From assembly GCA_963842795.1 (NCBI GenBank), contig CAWJHV010000028.1:59484-123483 (forward strand): a stretch of DNA of 64,000 nucleotides, read 5' to 3'. Shown here piece after piece: positions 25,231-34,888 of this stretch (position 1 is the stretch's first letter; each line of letters opens with the position of its first letter). The notes below the pieces were generated by a model, which was given only the letters and a program-made list of their open reading frames with translations, made no database searches and had not been told where the DNA came from. Source of the stretch: WHSW01 sp963842795. GTDB lineage: Bacteria > Actinomycetota > Thermoleophilia > Solirubrobacterales > 70-9. Position numbers and translations under genes: made by a program.

Positions 25231-26895
25231 GTGAGCGCGGTCGCATCTTCTCGGCGGGGGCTGGCCGTCGCCGCGCTCGCGTGCGTCTCGGCGGTCTGTG
25301 TCGCCGCCTGCGGCTCCGAAGAGGAACCCCTCGCCGGGATCACGATCGCCCAGACCGCGCAGCCGGACAGCCTCGACCCGGCGCTCGCCTTCGAGGTCGG
25401 CAGCCTGGAGCCGATCTGGCTCGTCTACACGCCCCTGCTCACCTACCGCCGCGCGGAGGGCGAGAAGGGGGCGGAGCTCGTCCCGGGTCTCGCCTCCGAC
25501 CTGCCGGAGATCTCCGCCGACGGCACGACCTACACGCTGGCGCTGCGCAAGGGCCTCTCCTACTCGGACGGCAGCGAGGTCGAGGCGAGCGACTTCGAGC
25601 ATGCGATCGAGCGGGTGCTCACGCTCGACTCGGGCGGCGCTCCGTTCTACGACGGGATCCAGGGCGCGACCGCCTACGCGCGCGCCGGCGACCCCGACGG
25701 CGACATCAGCGGGATCGAGACCGACGAGGAAAGCGGCGAGATCACGATCCACCTGACCGAGCGCGACGCCACCTTCTCGAACGCGCTCGCGCTCGTGTTC
25801 GCGGGGCTGGTCCCCGGCGACACCCCCTTCCGCGACCTGAGCGCGGACCCGCCCCCCGGGGTGGGGCCCTACGAGATCGTCGAGTCCGGGCCCGACCAGT
25901 TCGTGCTCGAGCGAAGCCCGAACTTCGCCGACCTCGACATCCCCGACATCCCGACCGGCAACGTCGAGCGGATCACGACCCGGATCGGGGGCAGCGTGCG
26001 GGAGCAGGCCGAAGATGTGCTCGACGGCAAGCTCGACTACATGCAAGACCAGCCGCCGGCCGACCTGATGCGGACGATCCGCGAGCAGGCCGCCGACCGC
26101 TACGTCGAGCACCCCACCGCCTCCACCTACTACTTCTTCCTCAACGAGCGCCGGCCGCCGTTCGACGACCCGCTGGTCCGCGAGGCGGTCAACTGGGGGC
26201 TCGACCGCGCGGCGCTCGCGCGGCGCTACGGCGGCGCGATGAAGCCGGGCTGCACCCTGCTCGCGCCCGGCGTGCCCGGTTACGACGAGCGTCTCGACAC
26301 GGTCGGCTGTCCCTACGGCGACCCGAGCGAGCCCGGAGATCGCGGTCGCGCCCGGGCGTTGATCCGCCAGGCCGGAGCGGGCGGCGAGCGGGTCACGGTC
26401 TGGGGCAGCAGGGCGGCGGACTCACGGTCGGCGACCGAGGCCTACTCGAGGACGCTGAACGAGATCGGGCTCGACGCCCGCATCAGGCTGGTCGAGCCCG
26501 GCTCCTATTACGAGACGATCAACGACCGGCGGACGCGCGCCCAGACCGGATTCGACACCTGGTTCGAGGACTTCCCCCACCCGCTCGACTTCTTCGTCGT
26601 CGTCGACGGCGACTCGATCCAGCCGGTCAACAACCCGAACCCCGGGAACGTCGACGATCCGTTCATCGACTCCGAGATCGACCGGCTGCGCGAGGTCACC
26701 GACCTCGACTCGGTGGTCGACGACTGGCAGCAGCTCGACGCCTACCTGATCTCGCCTCCGCAGAGCTACATCGCGCCGTTCGGGCACAAGCGGGTCGCAA
26801 CCTTCTTCTCCGAGCGCATGGACCCGAAGAGCTCGATCTTCCACCCGCTTTACCGCAACGACTACTCGAGCTGGCGCCTCAAGCAGGGCGAATAG
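25231..26895 (+). CDS. Family-5 peptide/opine-binding lipoprotein A
   Basis: A 554-residue extracellular solute-binding protein (SBP_bac_5; DppA/OppA type). The GTG start leads into a signal peptide with lipobox VAAC followed by GSEEEP. The mature opening ITIAQTAQPDSLDPALAFEVGSLEPIWLVYTPLLTY is the family signature, and YFFLNERRPPFDDPLVREAVNW is the conserved central motif. It delivers peptides or similar amphipathic ligands to the permease encoded downstream. It is one of three such receptors in this window, and a near-perfect palindrome starts at its stop codon. Confidence 0.92.
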   Translation: MSAVASSRRGLAVAALACVSAVCVAACGSEEEPLAGITIAQTAQPDSLDPALAFEVGSLEPIWLVYTPLLTYRRAEGEKGAELVPGLASDLPEISADGTTYTLALRKGLSYSDGSEVEASDFEHAIERVLTLDSGGAPFYDGIQGATAYARAGDPDGDISGIETDEESGEITIHLTERDATFSNALALVFAGLVPGDTPFRDLSADPPPGVGPYEIVESGPDQFVLERSPNFADLDIPDIPTGNVERITTRIGGSVREQAEDVLDGKLDYMQDQPPADLMRTIREQAADRYVEHPTASTYYFFLNERRPPFDDPLVREAVNWGLDRAALARRYGGAMKPGCTLLAPGVPGYDERLDTVGCPYGDPSEPGDRGRARALIRQAGAGGERVTVWGSRAADSRSATEAYSRTLNEIGLDARIRLVEPGSYYETINDRRTRAQTGFDTWFEDFPHPLDFFVVVDGDSIQPVNNPNPGNVDDPFIDSEIDRLREVTDLDSVVDDWQQLDAYLISPPQSYIAPFGHKRVATFFSERMDPKSSIFHPLYRNDYSSWRLKQGE

Positions 26896-26913
26896 GACCA
26901 ATTGGCCCTATTC
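26890..26913. promoter_or_regulatory. 24-bp palindrome after binding-protein gene A
   Basis: Arms GAATAGG and CCTATTC flank CCAATTGG; 11 of 12 base pairs match around the centre at 26901/26902. It includes the TAG stop of the binding-protein gene and precedes the 27029 permease start by 115 bp. It could be a transcript-end hairpin protecting the upstream message or an operator for the downstream genes. The following gap has no T-run, so a classical terminator is less likely. Confidence 0.55.
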
Positions 26914-27028
26914 AAGGGAAGGTAAGGCCCAGGTAAGAGAGTCCTGAGGCGGCTGGCGGAGTCGACCGCGCTCGTCTAGATTGCCCCGCGGATGAGAGAC
27001 AAGCCTGGACTGAGGCGGGGGTAGCGCT

Positions 27029-28039
27029 TTGGAGGCCGGCGAGTTTCGTGAGGATCACCCGCAACCGGTAGGGGCGGGTGCCGAACTCACTGAAATCGAA
27101 GCTGGGGGCGTGCTCCCACGGACCCCTGGGCAGCTTTTCCGAAAGCGGTTCGCGGAGGATCGCCTCGCGCTCGCCTCGCTTGGGTTCATCGTCCTGCTGA
27201 TCCTGGTCGCGATCTTCGCCCCGGTCGTGGTCGACATCTTCAACGCCCCCGGGCCGGACACGCGCGACACCACCGCGCTCGACCCGACCTTCGCCCTCCC
27301 CACCGGCCCGACACCCGACCACCTCTTCGGCGTCGACCAGATCGGGCGGGACGTCTTCAGCCGCGTGGTCTACGGCGCCAGGGTCTCGCTCATCGTCGCC
27401 TTCGCCGCGACCTTCATCGCCACGATCACCGGGATCGTCGCCGGGCTGATCGCCGGCTACTTCCGCGGCTGGGCCGACACGATCATCTCGCGCTTCGTCG
27501 ACGTGCTGCTGGCGATCCCCTACCTGCTGCTGGCGACCGGCCTCGCGGCGGCCTGCACCCTGGGGCAGACCAAGGGCGGCGGCGCCGGCTGCCTCGGCGG
27601 GCTGATCAAGCCGGGGATCGGGGTGGTGATCGCGGTGATCGCGTTCACCAGCTGGACCTACATGGCGCGGATCGTTCGCGGCCAGACCCTCTCGCTGCGC
27701 GAGAAGGAGTTCGTCGAAGCCTCGCGATCGATGGGCGCCTCGAACACGCGGATCGTCTTTCGCGAGCTGCTCCCCAACCTGACCGCCCCGATCATCGTCT
27801 ACGCCTCGATCCTGATCCCGCAGGTGATCCTCTACGAGGCCGCGCTCTCGTTCCTCGGCGTCGGCGTCACCGACAAGCCGAGCTGGGGGCAGATGATCTC
27901 CGACGCCACCCCGGTCTTCAGCGACGCGTGGTGGTACATGCTCTTCCCCGGCCTCGCCCTGCTGTTCACGGTGCTCGCCTTCAACTTCGTCGGCGACGCG
28001 ATGCAGGATGCCCTCAATCCGCGCAAGAAGCGGAGCTAG
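27029..28039 (+). CDS. DppC/OppC-type ABC permease
   Basis: A 336-residue inner-membrane permease subunit with the N-terminal OppC segment (LASLGFIVLLILVAIFAP) and about six helices. The EAA loop is FVEASRSMGASNTRIVFRELLPN, which docks on the ATPase. A Gly/Cys-rich stretch (CTLGQTKGGGAGCLGGL) lengthens the loop after the third helix. The start is taken as the TTG at 27029; a GTG near 27110 inside the hydrophilic leader is an alternative. It is unusual in lying between two binding-protein genes rather than next to its DppB partner. Confidence 0.88.
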   Translation: MEAGEFREDHPQPVGAGAELTEIEAGGVLPRTPGQLFRKRFAEDRLALASLGFIVLLILVAIFAPVVVDIFNAPGPDTRDTTALDPTFALPTGPTPDHLFGVDQIGRDVFSRVVYGARVSLIVAFAATFIATITGIVAGLIAGYFRGWADTIISRFVDVLLAIPYLLLATGLAAACTLGQTKGGGAGCLGGLIKPGIGVVIAVIAFTSWTYMARIVRGQTLSLREKEFVEASRSMGASNTRIVFRELLPNLTAPIIVYASILIPQVILYEAALSFLGVGVTDKPSWGQMISDATPVFSDAWWYMLFPGLALLFTVLAFNFVGDAMQDALNPRKKRS

Positions 28040-28081
28040 GCCTTGAACTCAACACACGTTCCACTACAGAAAGGAAAGACG

Positions 28082-29875
28082 ATGCCAACCAAGCTGCGAT
28101 GGATGCTTGCGCTGGGCGCCATCGTCGCTTTGGCGCTGACTGTGTCGGCGTGCGGAAGCGACGACGATTCCGACACGAGCTCGAGTAGCTCGGCCGACAC
28201 CGAGTTCGCCCCGTCAACCGCTGCGCCCGACGGCGCGCAGCAAGGCGGGGACATGACCGTGATCGCGGCCTCCGACGTCGACTACATCGACCCCGGAGCC
28301 GCGTACTACCAGTTCACGTTCATGGTCACCTCGGCCACCCAGTCCAGCCTCGAGGCGTACGCCCCACCCGATGTGGAGGAGCCGACGCCGCTGCTGGCGA
28401 CCGAGGCCCCGACCGTCTCCGACGACGGCAAGACGGTCACCTACACGATCCGCGACGACGTCAAGTTCTCGCCGCCGGTCAACCGCACCGCAACCGCGGC
28501 CGACGTCAAGTACGCGATCGAGCGCTCGCTGCTGCCCGGGGTCCCGAACGGCTTCATCCAGACCTACCTGGCCGGCGTCGTCGGTATCGACGAGGCGATC
28601 AAGCAGGCGCAGGATGACCCGACCGGAGGCGCTCCGGAAATCAGCGGGATCACCGCCCCGGACGACACCACGCTCGAGATCAAGCTCACGAACACGAGCT
28701 CTCTCGGCGTGATCGGAGCCCTCACGCTCCCGGTCAGCGCACCGGTCCCGGAGGAATACGCGAAGAAGTACGACGCCGTGAGCCCGTCGACCTACGGCGA
28801 GAACCAGGTCGCGACCGGTCCGTACATGATCGACAACTACGTGCCGAATAAGGAGATCCATCTGGTTCGCAACCCGAACTGGGAGGCGTCGGAAGGCGAC
28901 TTCCGTCCCGCCTACCTGGACGAGATCACGATCCAGGAGGGCTTCGCCGACACGGTGTCCGCGGGCAAGAAGGTGCTCACGGGCAGCGCCCAGGTCAACG
29001 GCGATTTCTCGGCCCCGCCGAGCGTGATCAAGCAGGCGGCGACCGAGGGTGAGGAGGGCCAGCTGACGGTCACCCCGAGCGGCGGTAACCGCTACATCGC
29101 CCTCAACACCCAGCAGCCGCCGTTCGACGACATCAACATCCGCAAGGCCGTGATCGCGGGCGCCAACCGCACGGATCTGCGCAACACGCGCGGCGGCGAG
29201 CTCGTCGGCCCTGTGGCGACGCATTACCTGCCGCCCGAGTTCCCCGGCTTCGAGGAAGCCGGCGGCCTCGAGGGCACCGGACTCGACTACCTCGCCAACC
29301 CCGACGGAGACGCGGACGTCTCGGCCGGGTACTTCGAGAAGGCCGGGATGTCGAGCGGCAAGTGCGAGGGTCCCGACTGCGAGATCACCATGGTCGGTGA
29401 CGACTCGCCTCCGGGTTCCGACACCGCGGAAGTGTTCAGGAATGAGCTCGAGGCCATGGGCTTCGACGTCAACTTCCAGAAGGTGACGCACGACATCATG
29501 TACACGAAGTTCTGCAGCGTTCCGGCCAACGCGCCGGATGTCTGCCCGAACGTGGGCTGGCTGAAGGACTTCAACGACGGGCAGTCGATGCTCGACCCGA
29601 CGTTCAACGGTGAGAACGTGGTCCCGGAGAACAACTCCAACTGGCCACAGCTCAACGTGCCGGAGATCAACAAGGCCATCAACGCGGCGGCGCTGGTCGA
29701 TGACCCGACCGAGCGCAAGCAGGCCTGGGGCGACGTCGACACGATGATCAGCGAGCAGGCCCCGGCGGTGCCGTGGGTCTGGGACAACCAGGCGAACGTC
29801 GCCTCGGCGGATGTCGCCGGCGTGATCAACAAGGCGAACGCGAACTGGGACCTCTCGTTCACGTCGCTGAAGTAG
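28082..29875 (+). CDS. Family-5 peptide-binding lipoprotein B
   Basis: A 597-residue SBP_bac_5 lipoprotein with signal peptide ending LTVSAC and a long Ser/Asp linker (GSDDDSDTSSSSS). The mature domain has DYIDPGAAYYQF, VTYTIRDDVKFSPP, VATGPYMIDNY and RYIALNTQQPPFDDINIRKAV. The ATG at 28082 follows AAAGGAAAG. It differs clearly from receptor A and from the receptor at 33183, so the three are paralogs rather than recent duplicates. It is followed by a strong hairpin. Confidence 0.92.
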   Translation: MPTKLRWMLALGAIVALALTVSACGSDDDSDTSSSSSADTEFAPSTAAPDGAQQGGDMTVIAASDVDYIDPGAAYYQFTFMVTSATQSSLEAYAPPDVEEPTPLLATEAPTVSDDGKTVTYTIRDDVKFSPPVNRTATAADVKYAIERSLLPGVPNGFIQTYLAGVVGIDEAIKQAQDDPTGGAPEISGITAPDDTTLEIKLTNTSSLGVIGALTLPVSAPVPEEYAKKYDAVSPSTYGENQVATGPYMIDNYVPNKEIHLVRNPNWEASEGDFRPAYLDEITIQEGFADTVSAGKKVLTGSAQVNGDFSAPPSVIKQAATEGEEGQLTVTPSGGNRYIALNTQQPPFDDINIRKAVIAGANRTDLRNTRGGELVGPVATHYLPPEFPGFEEAGGLEGTGLDYLANPDGDADVSAGYFEKAGMSSGKCEGPDCEITMVGDDSPPGSDTAEVFRNELEAMGFDVNFQKVTHDIMYTKFCSVPANAPDVCPNVGWLKDFNDGQSMLDPTFNGENVVPENNSNWPQLNVPEINKAINAAALVDDPTERKQAWGDVDTMISEQAPAVPWVWDNQANVASADVAGVINKANANWDLSFTSLK

Positions 29876-29907
29876 GTGATCGACGGAAGTTGACCGTCTG
29901 ACCAATC

Positions 29908-29948
29908 GAGGAGGGCCCGCCGCCTTCGGGCGGCGGGCCACCCTCCTC
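29908..29948 (+). terminator. Strong hairpin after binding-protein gene B
   Basis: Arms 29908-29924 and 29929-29948 pair as eight plus nine base pairs (GAGGAGGG, then CCCGCCGCC) around a TTCG tetraloop, with a three-base bulge on the right arm. It lies between the receptor stop and the downstream DppB-type gene, which starts 20 bases later. There is no T-run, so partial termination or mRNA stabilisation is more likely than a full stop. Confidence 0.7.
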
Positions 29949-29968
29949 GCCTCGCACCACCACCACAC

Positions 29969-30964
29969 ATGGCCCGCTACATAATCCGCCGCCTGCTCTG
30001 GTCGTTCCTGCTGCTGATCCTCGTCAGCGCCGTGGTGTTCGTCCTCTTCTACGTCTTCCCCTCGGCCGACCCCGCGCAGCTGCGCGCCGGCCGCCAGGCC
30101 AATGAGGACCAGATCCAGGCGATCCGCGAGTCGCTCGGGCTCGACAAGTCGGTGCTCGAGCAGTTCTGGATCTACATCAAGGGGGTGTTCACGCCCCTCG
30201 ACCTTCCGGGCACCGACGCCCACGGGCCGTTCTACTTCGGCCACAGCTACCAGTCGAACGCCGACGTCAAGGACGTGATCCTCACCGACCTCCCGGCGAC
30301 CGTGATGCTGGTGATCGGCTCGGTGGTCATCTGGCTCGCGATCGCGATCCCGACCGGCATCATCTCCGCGGTCAAGAGTCGCTCGCTGCTCGACCGGACG
30401 ACGATGATCACCACCCTGGCGTTCATCTCCGCCCCCGTCTTCTGGCTCGGCCTCGTCGCCCTCTACCTCTTCGCCCAGGACGTCGGGGTGTGGAAGATAT
30501 TCCCCGGCATCGGCAGCTATGCCGAGGCCGACGACTTCATAGGCAAGGTCGGCTCGATGCTGCTGCCGTGGATGGTGCTCGCGGCGGCGACGGCGGCGAT
30601 CTACGCCCGCTATCTGCGCTCGCAGATGATCGACGTGATGGGCGAGGATTACATCCGCACCGCGCGCGCAAAGGGCCTGCCCGAGCGCAAGGTGATCATG
30701 ACCCACGCGCTGCGCAGCGCGATCACCCCGATCGTCACCCTGCTCGGCCTCGACGTCGCGGTGCTGCTCGCCGGCAACGCGATCCTGACCGAGACGGTGT
30801 TCAACATTCCCGGGGTCGGCGCCGAGACCTTCAACGCGATCAAGCGCTCGGACCTGCCGATGATCCAGGGGATCACGTTGTTCGGCGCCTTCTTCATCGT
30901 CATCCTCAACCTGGTCGTGGACGTCGCCTACGCCTATCTCGACCCCCGGGTGCGCTACCAATGA
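29969..30964 (+). CDS. DppB/OppB-type ABC permease
   Basis: A 331-residue permease with the characteristic OppB opening (RYIIRRLLWSFLLLILVSAVVFVLFYVFP), a periplasmic segment after the first helix (residues about 35-100), and the EAA loop DYIRTARAKGLPERKVIMTHALRSA. The C-terminal helix ends with YAYLDPRVRYQ. It pairs with the DppC-type subunit at 27029. Its TGA overlaps the ATG of the ATPase gene (ATGA). Confidence 0.92.
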   Translation: MARYIIRRLLWSFLLLILVSAVVFVLFYVFPSADPAQLRAGRQANEDQIQAIRESLGLDKSVLEQFWIYIKGVFTPLDLPGTDAHGPFYFGHSYQSNADVKDVILTDLPATVMLVIGSVVIWLAIAIPTGIISAVKSRSLLDRTTMITTLAFISAPVFWLGLVALYLFAQDVGVWKIFPGIGSYAEADDFIGKVGSMLLPWMVLAAATAAIYARYLRSQMIDVMGEDYIRTARAKGLPERKVIMTHALRSAITPIVTLLGLDVAVLLAGNAILTETVFNIPGVGAETFNAIKRSDLPMIQGITLFGAFFIVILNLVVDVAYAYLDPRVRYQ

Positions 30965-31998
30965 GCGACGAGCCCCTGATCAAAGTCGAGGACCTCAAGG
31001 TCCACTTCAACACCGACGACGGGATCGTAAAGGCCGTCGATGGCCTCTCCTTCGAGCTCGGCAAGGGCGAAACCCTGGGGATCGTCGGCGAGTCGGGCTC
31101 CGGCAAGAGCGTCGCCAACCTCACCATCCTCGGGCTGACGCGATCGCCGAACGCCGAGATCTCCGGTCGGATCATGTTCGGGGGCAACGACCTGGTCGAG
31201 ATGTCCGCCGACGACCTGCGCGAGGTCCGCGGCAACCAGATCTCGATGATCTTCCAGGACCCGCTCTCCTCACTGCATCCGTTCTACAAGGTCGGACGCC
31301 AGCTGGTCGAGGCGATCCAGGTGCACCAGAGCGTGGGCAAGGAGGACGCGTGGGCGCGCGCCGTCGAGCTGCTCGGGCTGGTCGGGATCCCCGATCCGGA
31401 GAGGCGCGCCGGCGAGTACCCGCACGAGTTCTCCGGTGGGATGCGCCAGCGGGCGATGATCGCGATGGCGCTCACCAACGATCCGCAGCTGCTGATCGCC
31501 GACGAGCCGACGACGGCGCTCGACGTCACGACGCAGGCTCAGATCCTGAGGCTGCTCGAGCAGCTGCGCCAGGAGTTCGGGATGGCCATGATCATGATCA
31601 CCCACGACCTCGGCGTGGTCGCCGAGGTCGCCGACCGCGTGCAGGTGATGTACGCCGGCCAGGTGGTCGAGTCGGGCACCCTGGACCAGATCTTCTACGA
31701 CCCCCAGCACCCCTACACCTGGGGCCTGCTCGGCTCCCTGACGCGGATCGACAGGCCGCGGACGGTGCGGCTCGCGCAGATCGCCGGCCAGCCCCCGTCG
31801 CTGATCTCGCTCCCCGAGGGCTGCAATTTCCGGACCCGGTGCCCGCACGCCTTCAACCGCTGCACCCAGAACCCGCCGCTCGAGCAGCGCACCTCGGCGC
31901 CGGGCCACGCGGATCGCTGCTGGCTGTCCCCGCAGCAGAAGGAGACGCTGCGCGTGGTCTCCACCGGCGAGATCGGGCTCGAGGCGCCCGCGGCATGA
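30961..31998 (+). CDS. DppD/OppD-type ABC ATPase
   Basis: A 345-residue nucleotide-binding subunit. Walker A is GESGSGKS, the ABC signature is SGGMRQR, and Walker B is LLIADEPTTALDV, with the switch His in ITHDLGVV. The C-terminal oligopeptide domain (HPYTWGLLGS, then CNFRTRCPHAFNRC) carries the cysteines seen in OppD/DppD proteins that bind an iron-sulfur cluster. It is coupled to both neighbours by ATGA overlaps and should pair with the 31995 ATPase. Confidence 0.94.
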   Translation: MSDEPLIKVEDLKVHFNTDDGIVKAVDGLSFELGKGETLGIVGESGSGKSVANLTILGLTRSPNAEISGRIMFGGNDLVEMSADDLREVRGNQISMIFQDPLSSLHPFYKVGRQLVEAIQVHQSVGKEDAWARAVELLGLVGIPDPERRAGEYPHEFSGGMRQRAMIAMALTNDPQLLIADEPTTALDVTTQAQILRLLEQLRQEFGMAMIMITHDLGVVAEVADRVQVMYAGQVVESGTLDQIFYDPQHPYTWGLLGSLTRIDRPRTVRLAQIAGQPPSLISLPEGCNFRTRCPHAFNRCTQNPPLEQRTSAPGHADRCWLSPQQKETLRVVSTGEIGLEAPAA

Positions 31999-33113
31999 CC
32001 GAGGGTCACGAGCCGGGCCGGATCGAGGAGGCGCGCGAGGGCGAGCACGAGCGCTCCGGCGACGTCGCCGCGCCCTCGGCGGCGGCGATCGAGGCGACTC
32101 AGAGAGGGGGCGAGGCGATCCTCGAGGTCGACCACCTGGTCAAGCACTTCCCGATCAAGGCGGGGATCATCTTCGACCACGAGATCGGCCGCGTGCGCGC
32201 GGTCGACGACGTCTCCTTCACGGTCCACGCGGGCGAGACCCTGGGCCTCGTCGGCGAGTCGGGCTGTGGCAAGTCGACGCTCAGCCGCACGGTGCTGCAG
32301 CTGATCGCGCCCACCTCGGGCTCGGTCAAGTTCCAGGGCAACGAGATCACCGGGCTCGGGAGCCGCGACCTGCGCTCCCTGCGGCCGCAGATGCAGATGA
32401 TCTTCCAGGACCCCTACTCGTCGCTGAACCCGCGCAAGCGGATCGCCCAGATCATCGGCGACCCGATGCGCCTGAACGGCATCGCCAAGGGCGACGAGCT
32501 GCGCCCGGCGATCCAGGAGCTGCTGGAGACGGTCGGCCTCAACCCCGAGCACTACAACCGCTATCCGCATGAATTCTCGGGCGGCCAGCGGCAGCGGATC
32601 GGGATCGCCCGAGCGCTCTCGCTGCAGCCGAAGTTGATCATCGCCGACGAGCCGGTCTCGGCGCTCGACGTCTCGATCCAGGCCCAGATCATCAACCTGC
32701 TCGAGGACCTCCAGGGAGAGTTCGACCTCACCTACGTCTTCGTCGCCCACGACCTCGGCGTCGTCCGCCACGTCGCCGACCGGATCGCGGTCATGTACCT
32801 GGGCAAGATCGTCGAGATCGGGCCCGCCGACGAGGTGTACGCGAGGCCGATCCACCCCTACACGGTCTCCCTGCTTTCGGCGGTGCCGATCCCCGACCCG
32901 CGCGCGAACGCGGCCCGCGAGCAGATCGTTCTCGAGGGCGACGTGCCGAGCCCGGCGAACCCGCCCTCGGCGTGCCGGTTCCACACCCGCTGCCCGCGGG
33001 CGACCGAGATCTGCGCCGAGGTCGAGCCAGACCTGATCGATTACGGCGGCGGCCACTGGGCCGCCTGCCACCACCCCGTCGACCGGCCTGAACCGGCGAG
33101 GGTGGCAGCATGA
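31995..33113 (+). CDS. DppF/OppF-type ABC ATPase
   Basis: A 372-residue ATPase. A charged, disordered N-terminal tail of about 45 residues (rich in Glu, Gly and Arg) precedes ILEVDHLVKHFPIK. Walker A is GESGCGKST, the Q-loop is MIFQDPYSSLNP, the signature is SGGQRQR and Walker B is LIIADEPVSALDV. The C-terminal domain has CRFHTRCPRATEIC. It closes the first importer; the next receptor gene begins 69 bp downstream, probably with its own promoter. Confidence 0.94.
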   Translation: MTEGHEPGRIEEAREGEHERSGDVAAPSAAAIEATQRGGEAILEVDHLVKHFPIKAGIIFDHEIGRVRAVDDVSFTVHAGETLGLVGESGCGKSTLSRTVLQLIAPTSGSVKFQGNEITGLGSRDLRSLRPQMQMIFQDPYSSLNPRKRIAQIIGDPMRLNGIAKGDELRPAIQELLETVGLNPEHYNRYPHEFSGGQRQRIGIARALSLQPKLIIADEPVSALDVSIQAQIINLLEDLQGEFDLTYVFVAHDLGVVRHVADRIAVMYLGKIVEIGPADEVYARPIHPYTVSLLSAVPIPDPRANAAREQIVLEGDVPSPANPPSACRFHTRCPRATEICAEVEPDLIDYGGGHWAACHHPVDRPEPARVAA

Positions 33114-33182
33114 GCAATAGGGTGTGTTTTGCAGGTTGAAAGCGTCGCTACGGCGGCCACTAGGTGTGAGAGGAAGATCTAT

Positions 33183-34763
33183 ATGCGTCGAATGAGTCGG
33201 TTCTTCACCGCGGCGGCCGCCGCCGCGGTGCTCGGAGTGGGACTGGCGGCCTGCGGAGATGACTCGAGCTCGAGCTCGAGCAGCGGTTCGGACACGATCA
33301 TCCGCGGGACAACGGACCAGCCAATCTCGCTGGATCCGGCCGGGGCATACGACCTGCCCTCCTACGACATCATCTACAACGTCTACCAGAACCTGGTCCA
33401 GTTCCCGCCCGGGGAGACCAAGCCGCTCCCGGAGGCCGCGGAGTCGTGTGACTTCACCGACGACGTCACCTTCGAGTGCAAGATGCGGTCCGGCAACGTC
33501 TTCTCCGACGGCTCGACCCTCGACGCCGAGGATGTCGTCTTCTCGTTCGAGCGCAACGTCGACATCGCCGACCCGAACGGCGCCTCGTCGCTGCTGGCGA
33601 ACATGAAGAGCATCGAGGCTCCCGACAAGAGCACGGTCGTCTTCAACCTCAAGGAGCCGGACGCGACCTGGCCCTCGGTGCTCGCGACGGCGTCGTTCGC
33701 GATCGTGCCGTCGGACAGCTTCCCCGCCGACAAGCTCCAGGACGACGGCTCGGTCGTCGGCTCCGGCCGCTACACGGTCGAGCAGTACGAGCCCGGTCAG
33801 CAGACCGTCCTGCAGGGCAACGACGAGTACAAGGGCGAGGACCCCGCGCAGACGAACACGGCGATCATCCAGTACTTCGACAAGGCCTCGGCGCTCAAGC
33901 TGGCGCTCGAGGGGGGCGATGTGGACGTCGCCTACCGGAGCCTCTCGCCGACCGACCTCGAGGACCTGAAGGGCGCCGACGGAGTCAACGTCGTCCAGGG
34001 TGAGGGCGCTGAGATCAGGTATCTCAACTTCAACCTCGACCTGCAGCCCGGCGACGACGACGAGCAGAAGACGGCGATCCGCCAGGCGGTCGCGCAGACG
34101 ATCGACCGTCAGTCGATCGTCGACAACGTCTACAACGGCACGGTCAAGCCGCTGTATTCGATGATCCCGGCCAGCCTCCCGTACCACACGGACGCGTTCA
34201 AGGACGCCTATGGCGAGGCCCCCGACGTGGACGCGGCGACGAAGACGCTCTCCGACGCCGGTGTGAAGACGCCGGTGGCGCTCGAGGTCTGGTGGACCCC
34301 GTCGCACTACGGGCCCTCCTCCGGCGACGAGTACGCGGAGATCAAGCGCCAGCTCGACGAATCCGGGCTCTTCGACGTGACCCTGAAGTCGACCGAGTGG
34401 AATCAGTACTCGGAGGCGGCATTCACCGACAAGTACCCGCAGTTCCAGCTGGGCTGGTTCCCGGACTACCCGGATCCCGACGACTACGTCGGGAACTTCC
34501 TTTCCAACACCAGCTTCCTGAACATCCACTACGACAACGCGGAGATTCAGAAGCTGCTGGCCCAGGAGAAGGCGTCGACCGACGACGCCGTGCGCCAGAA
34601 GGCGTTCGAGCGGATCCAGGAGATTTCGGCGGAGGACGCGCCGAACATCCCCATCTGGGAGGGCGATCAGGTCGCGGGTGTCCGCGACGGGGTCGAGGGC
34701 GTCGAGGACACGTTCGACCCGGCGTTCATCTTCCGCTTCTGGCTGATCACCAAGGACTCGTAA
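33183..34763 (+). CDS. Family-5 peptide-binding lipoprotein C
   Basis: A 526-residue SBP_bac_5 lipoprotein: signal peptide with lipobox LAAC, linker GDDSSSSSSSG, then IIRGTTDQPISLDPAGAYDLPSYDIIYNVYQNLV. WFPDYPDPDDYVGNFL near the C-terminus is typical of DppA-like receptors for di- or oligopeptides. The ATG at 33183 follows AGAGGAAG; a second ATG nine bases later is possible. It opens the second importer, which has the canonical order receptor, B, C, D, F. Confidence 0.93.
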   Translation: MRRMSRFFTAAAAAAVLGVGLAACGDDSSSSSSSGSDTIIRGTTDQPISLDPAGAYDLPSYDIIYNVYQNLVQFPPGETKPLPEAAESCDFTDDVTFECKMRSGNVFSDGSTLDAEDVVFSFERNVDIADPNGASSLLANMKSIEAPDKSTVVFNLKEPDATWPSVLATASFAIVPSDSFPADKLQDDGSVVGSGRYTVEQYEPGQQTVLQGNDEYKGEDPAQTNTAIIQYFDKASALKLALEGGDVDVAYRSLSPTDLEDLKGADGVNVVQGEGAEIRYLNFNLDLQPGDDDEQKTAIRQAVAQTIDRQSIVDNVYNGTVKPLYSMIPASLPYHTDAFKDAYGEAPDVDAATKTLSDAGVKTPVALEVWWTPSHYGPSSGDEYAEIKRQLDESGLFDVTLKSTEWNQYSEAAFTDKYPQFQLGWFPDYPDPDDYVGNFLSNTSFLNIHYDNAEIQKLLAQEKASTDDAVRQKAFERIQEISAEDAPNIPIWEGDQVAGVRDGVEGVEDTFDPAFIFRFWLITKDS

Positions 34764-34776
34764 AGACGGGAGTACG

Positions 34777-34818
34777 CGGGCGCCCGCGCGGGTATCGACC
34801 CCGCGGGCGCCCCGCGTC
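34777..34818 (+). terminator. Strong hairpin after binding-protein gene C
   Basis: Arms 34777-34794 and 34801-34818 are near reverse complements (CGCGGG plus CGCCCGCG, with single-base bulges) around the loop TATCGA. It lies 13 bases after the receptor stop and 70 bases before the DppB start, the same position as the hairpin at 29908-29948 in the first importer. It probably tunes receptor against membrane-component expression. Confidence 0.68.
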
Positions 34819-34888
34819 GTTCGGCGGGCGGCGTTCGAACCAGGGATGACCGAACGACGGATGACGCACGACTGATGGACCGGCTCTG

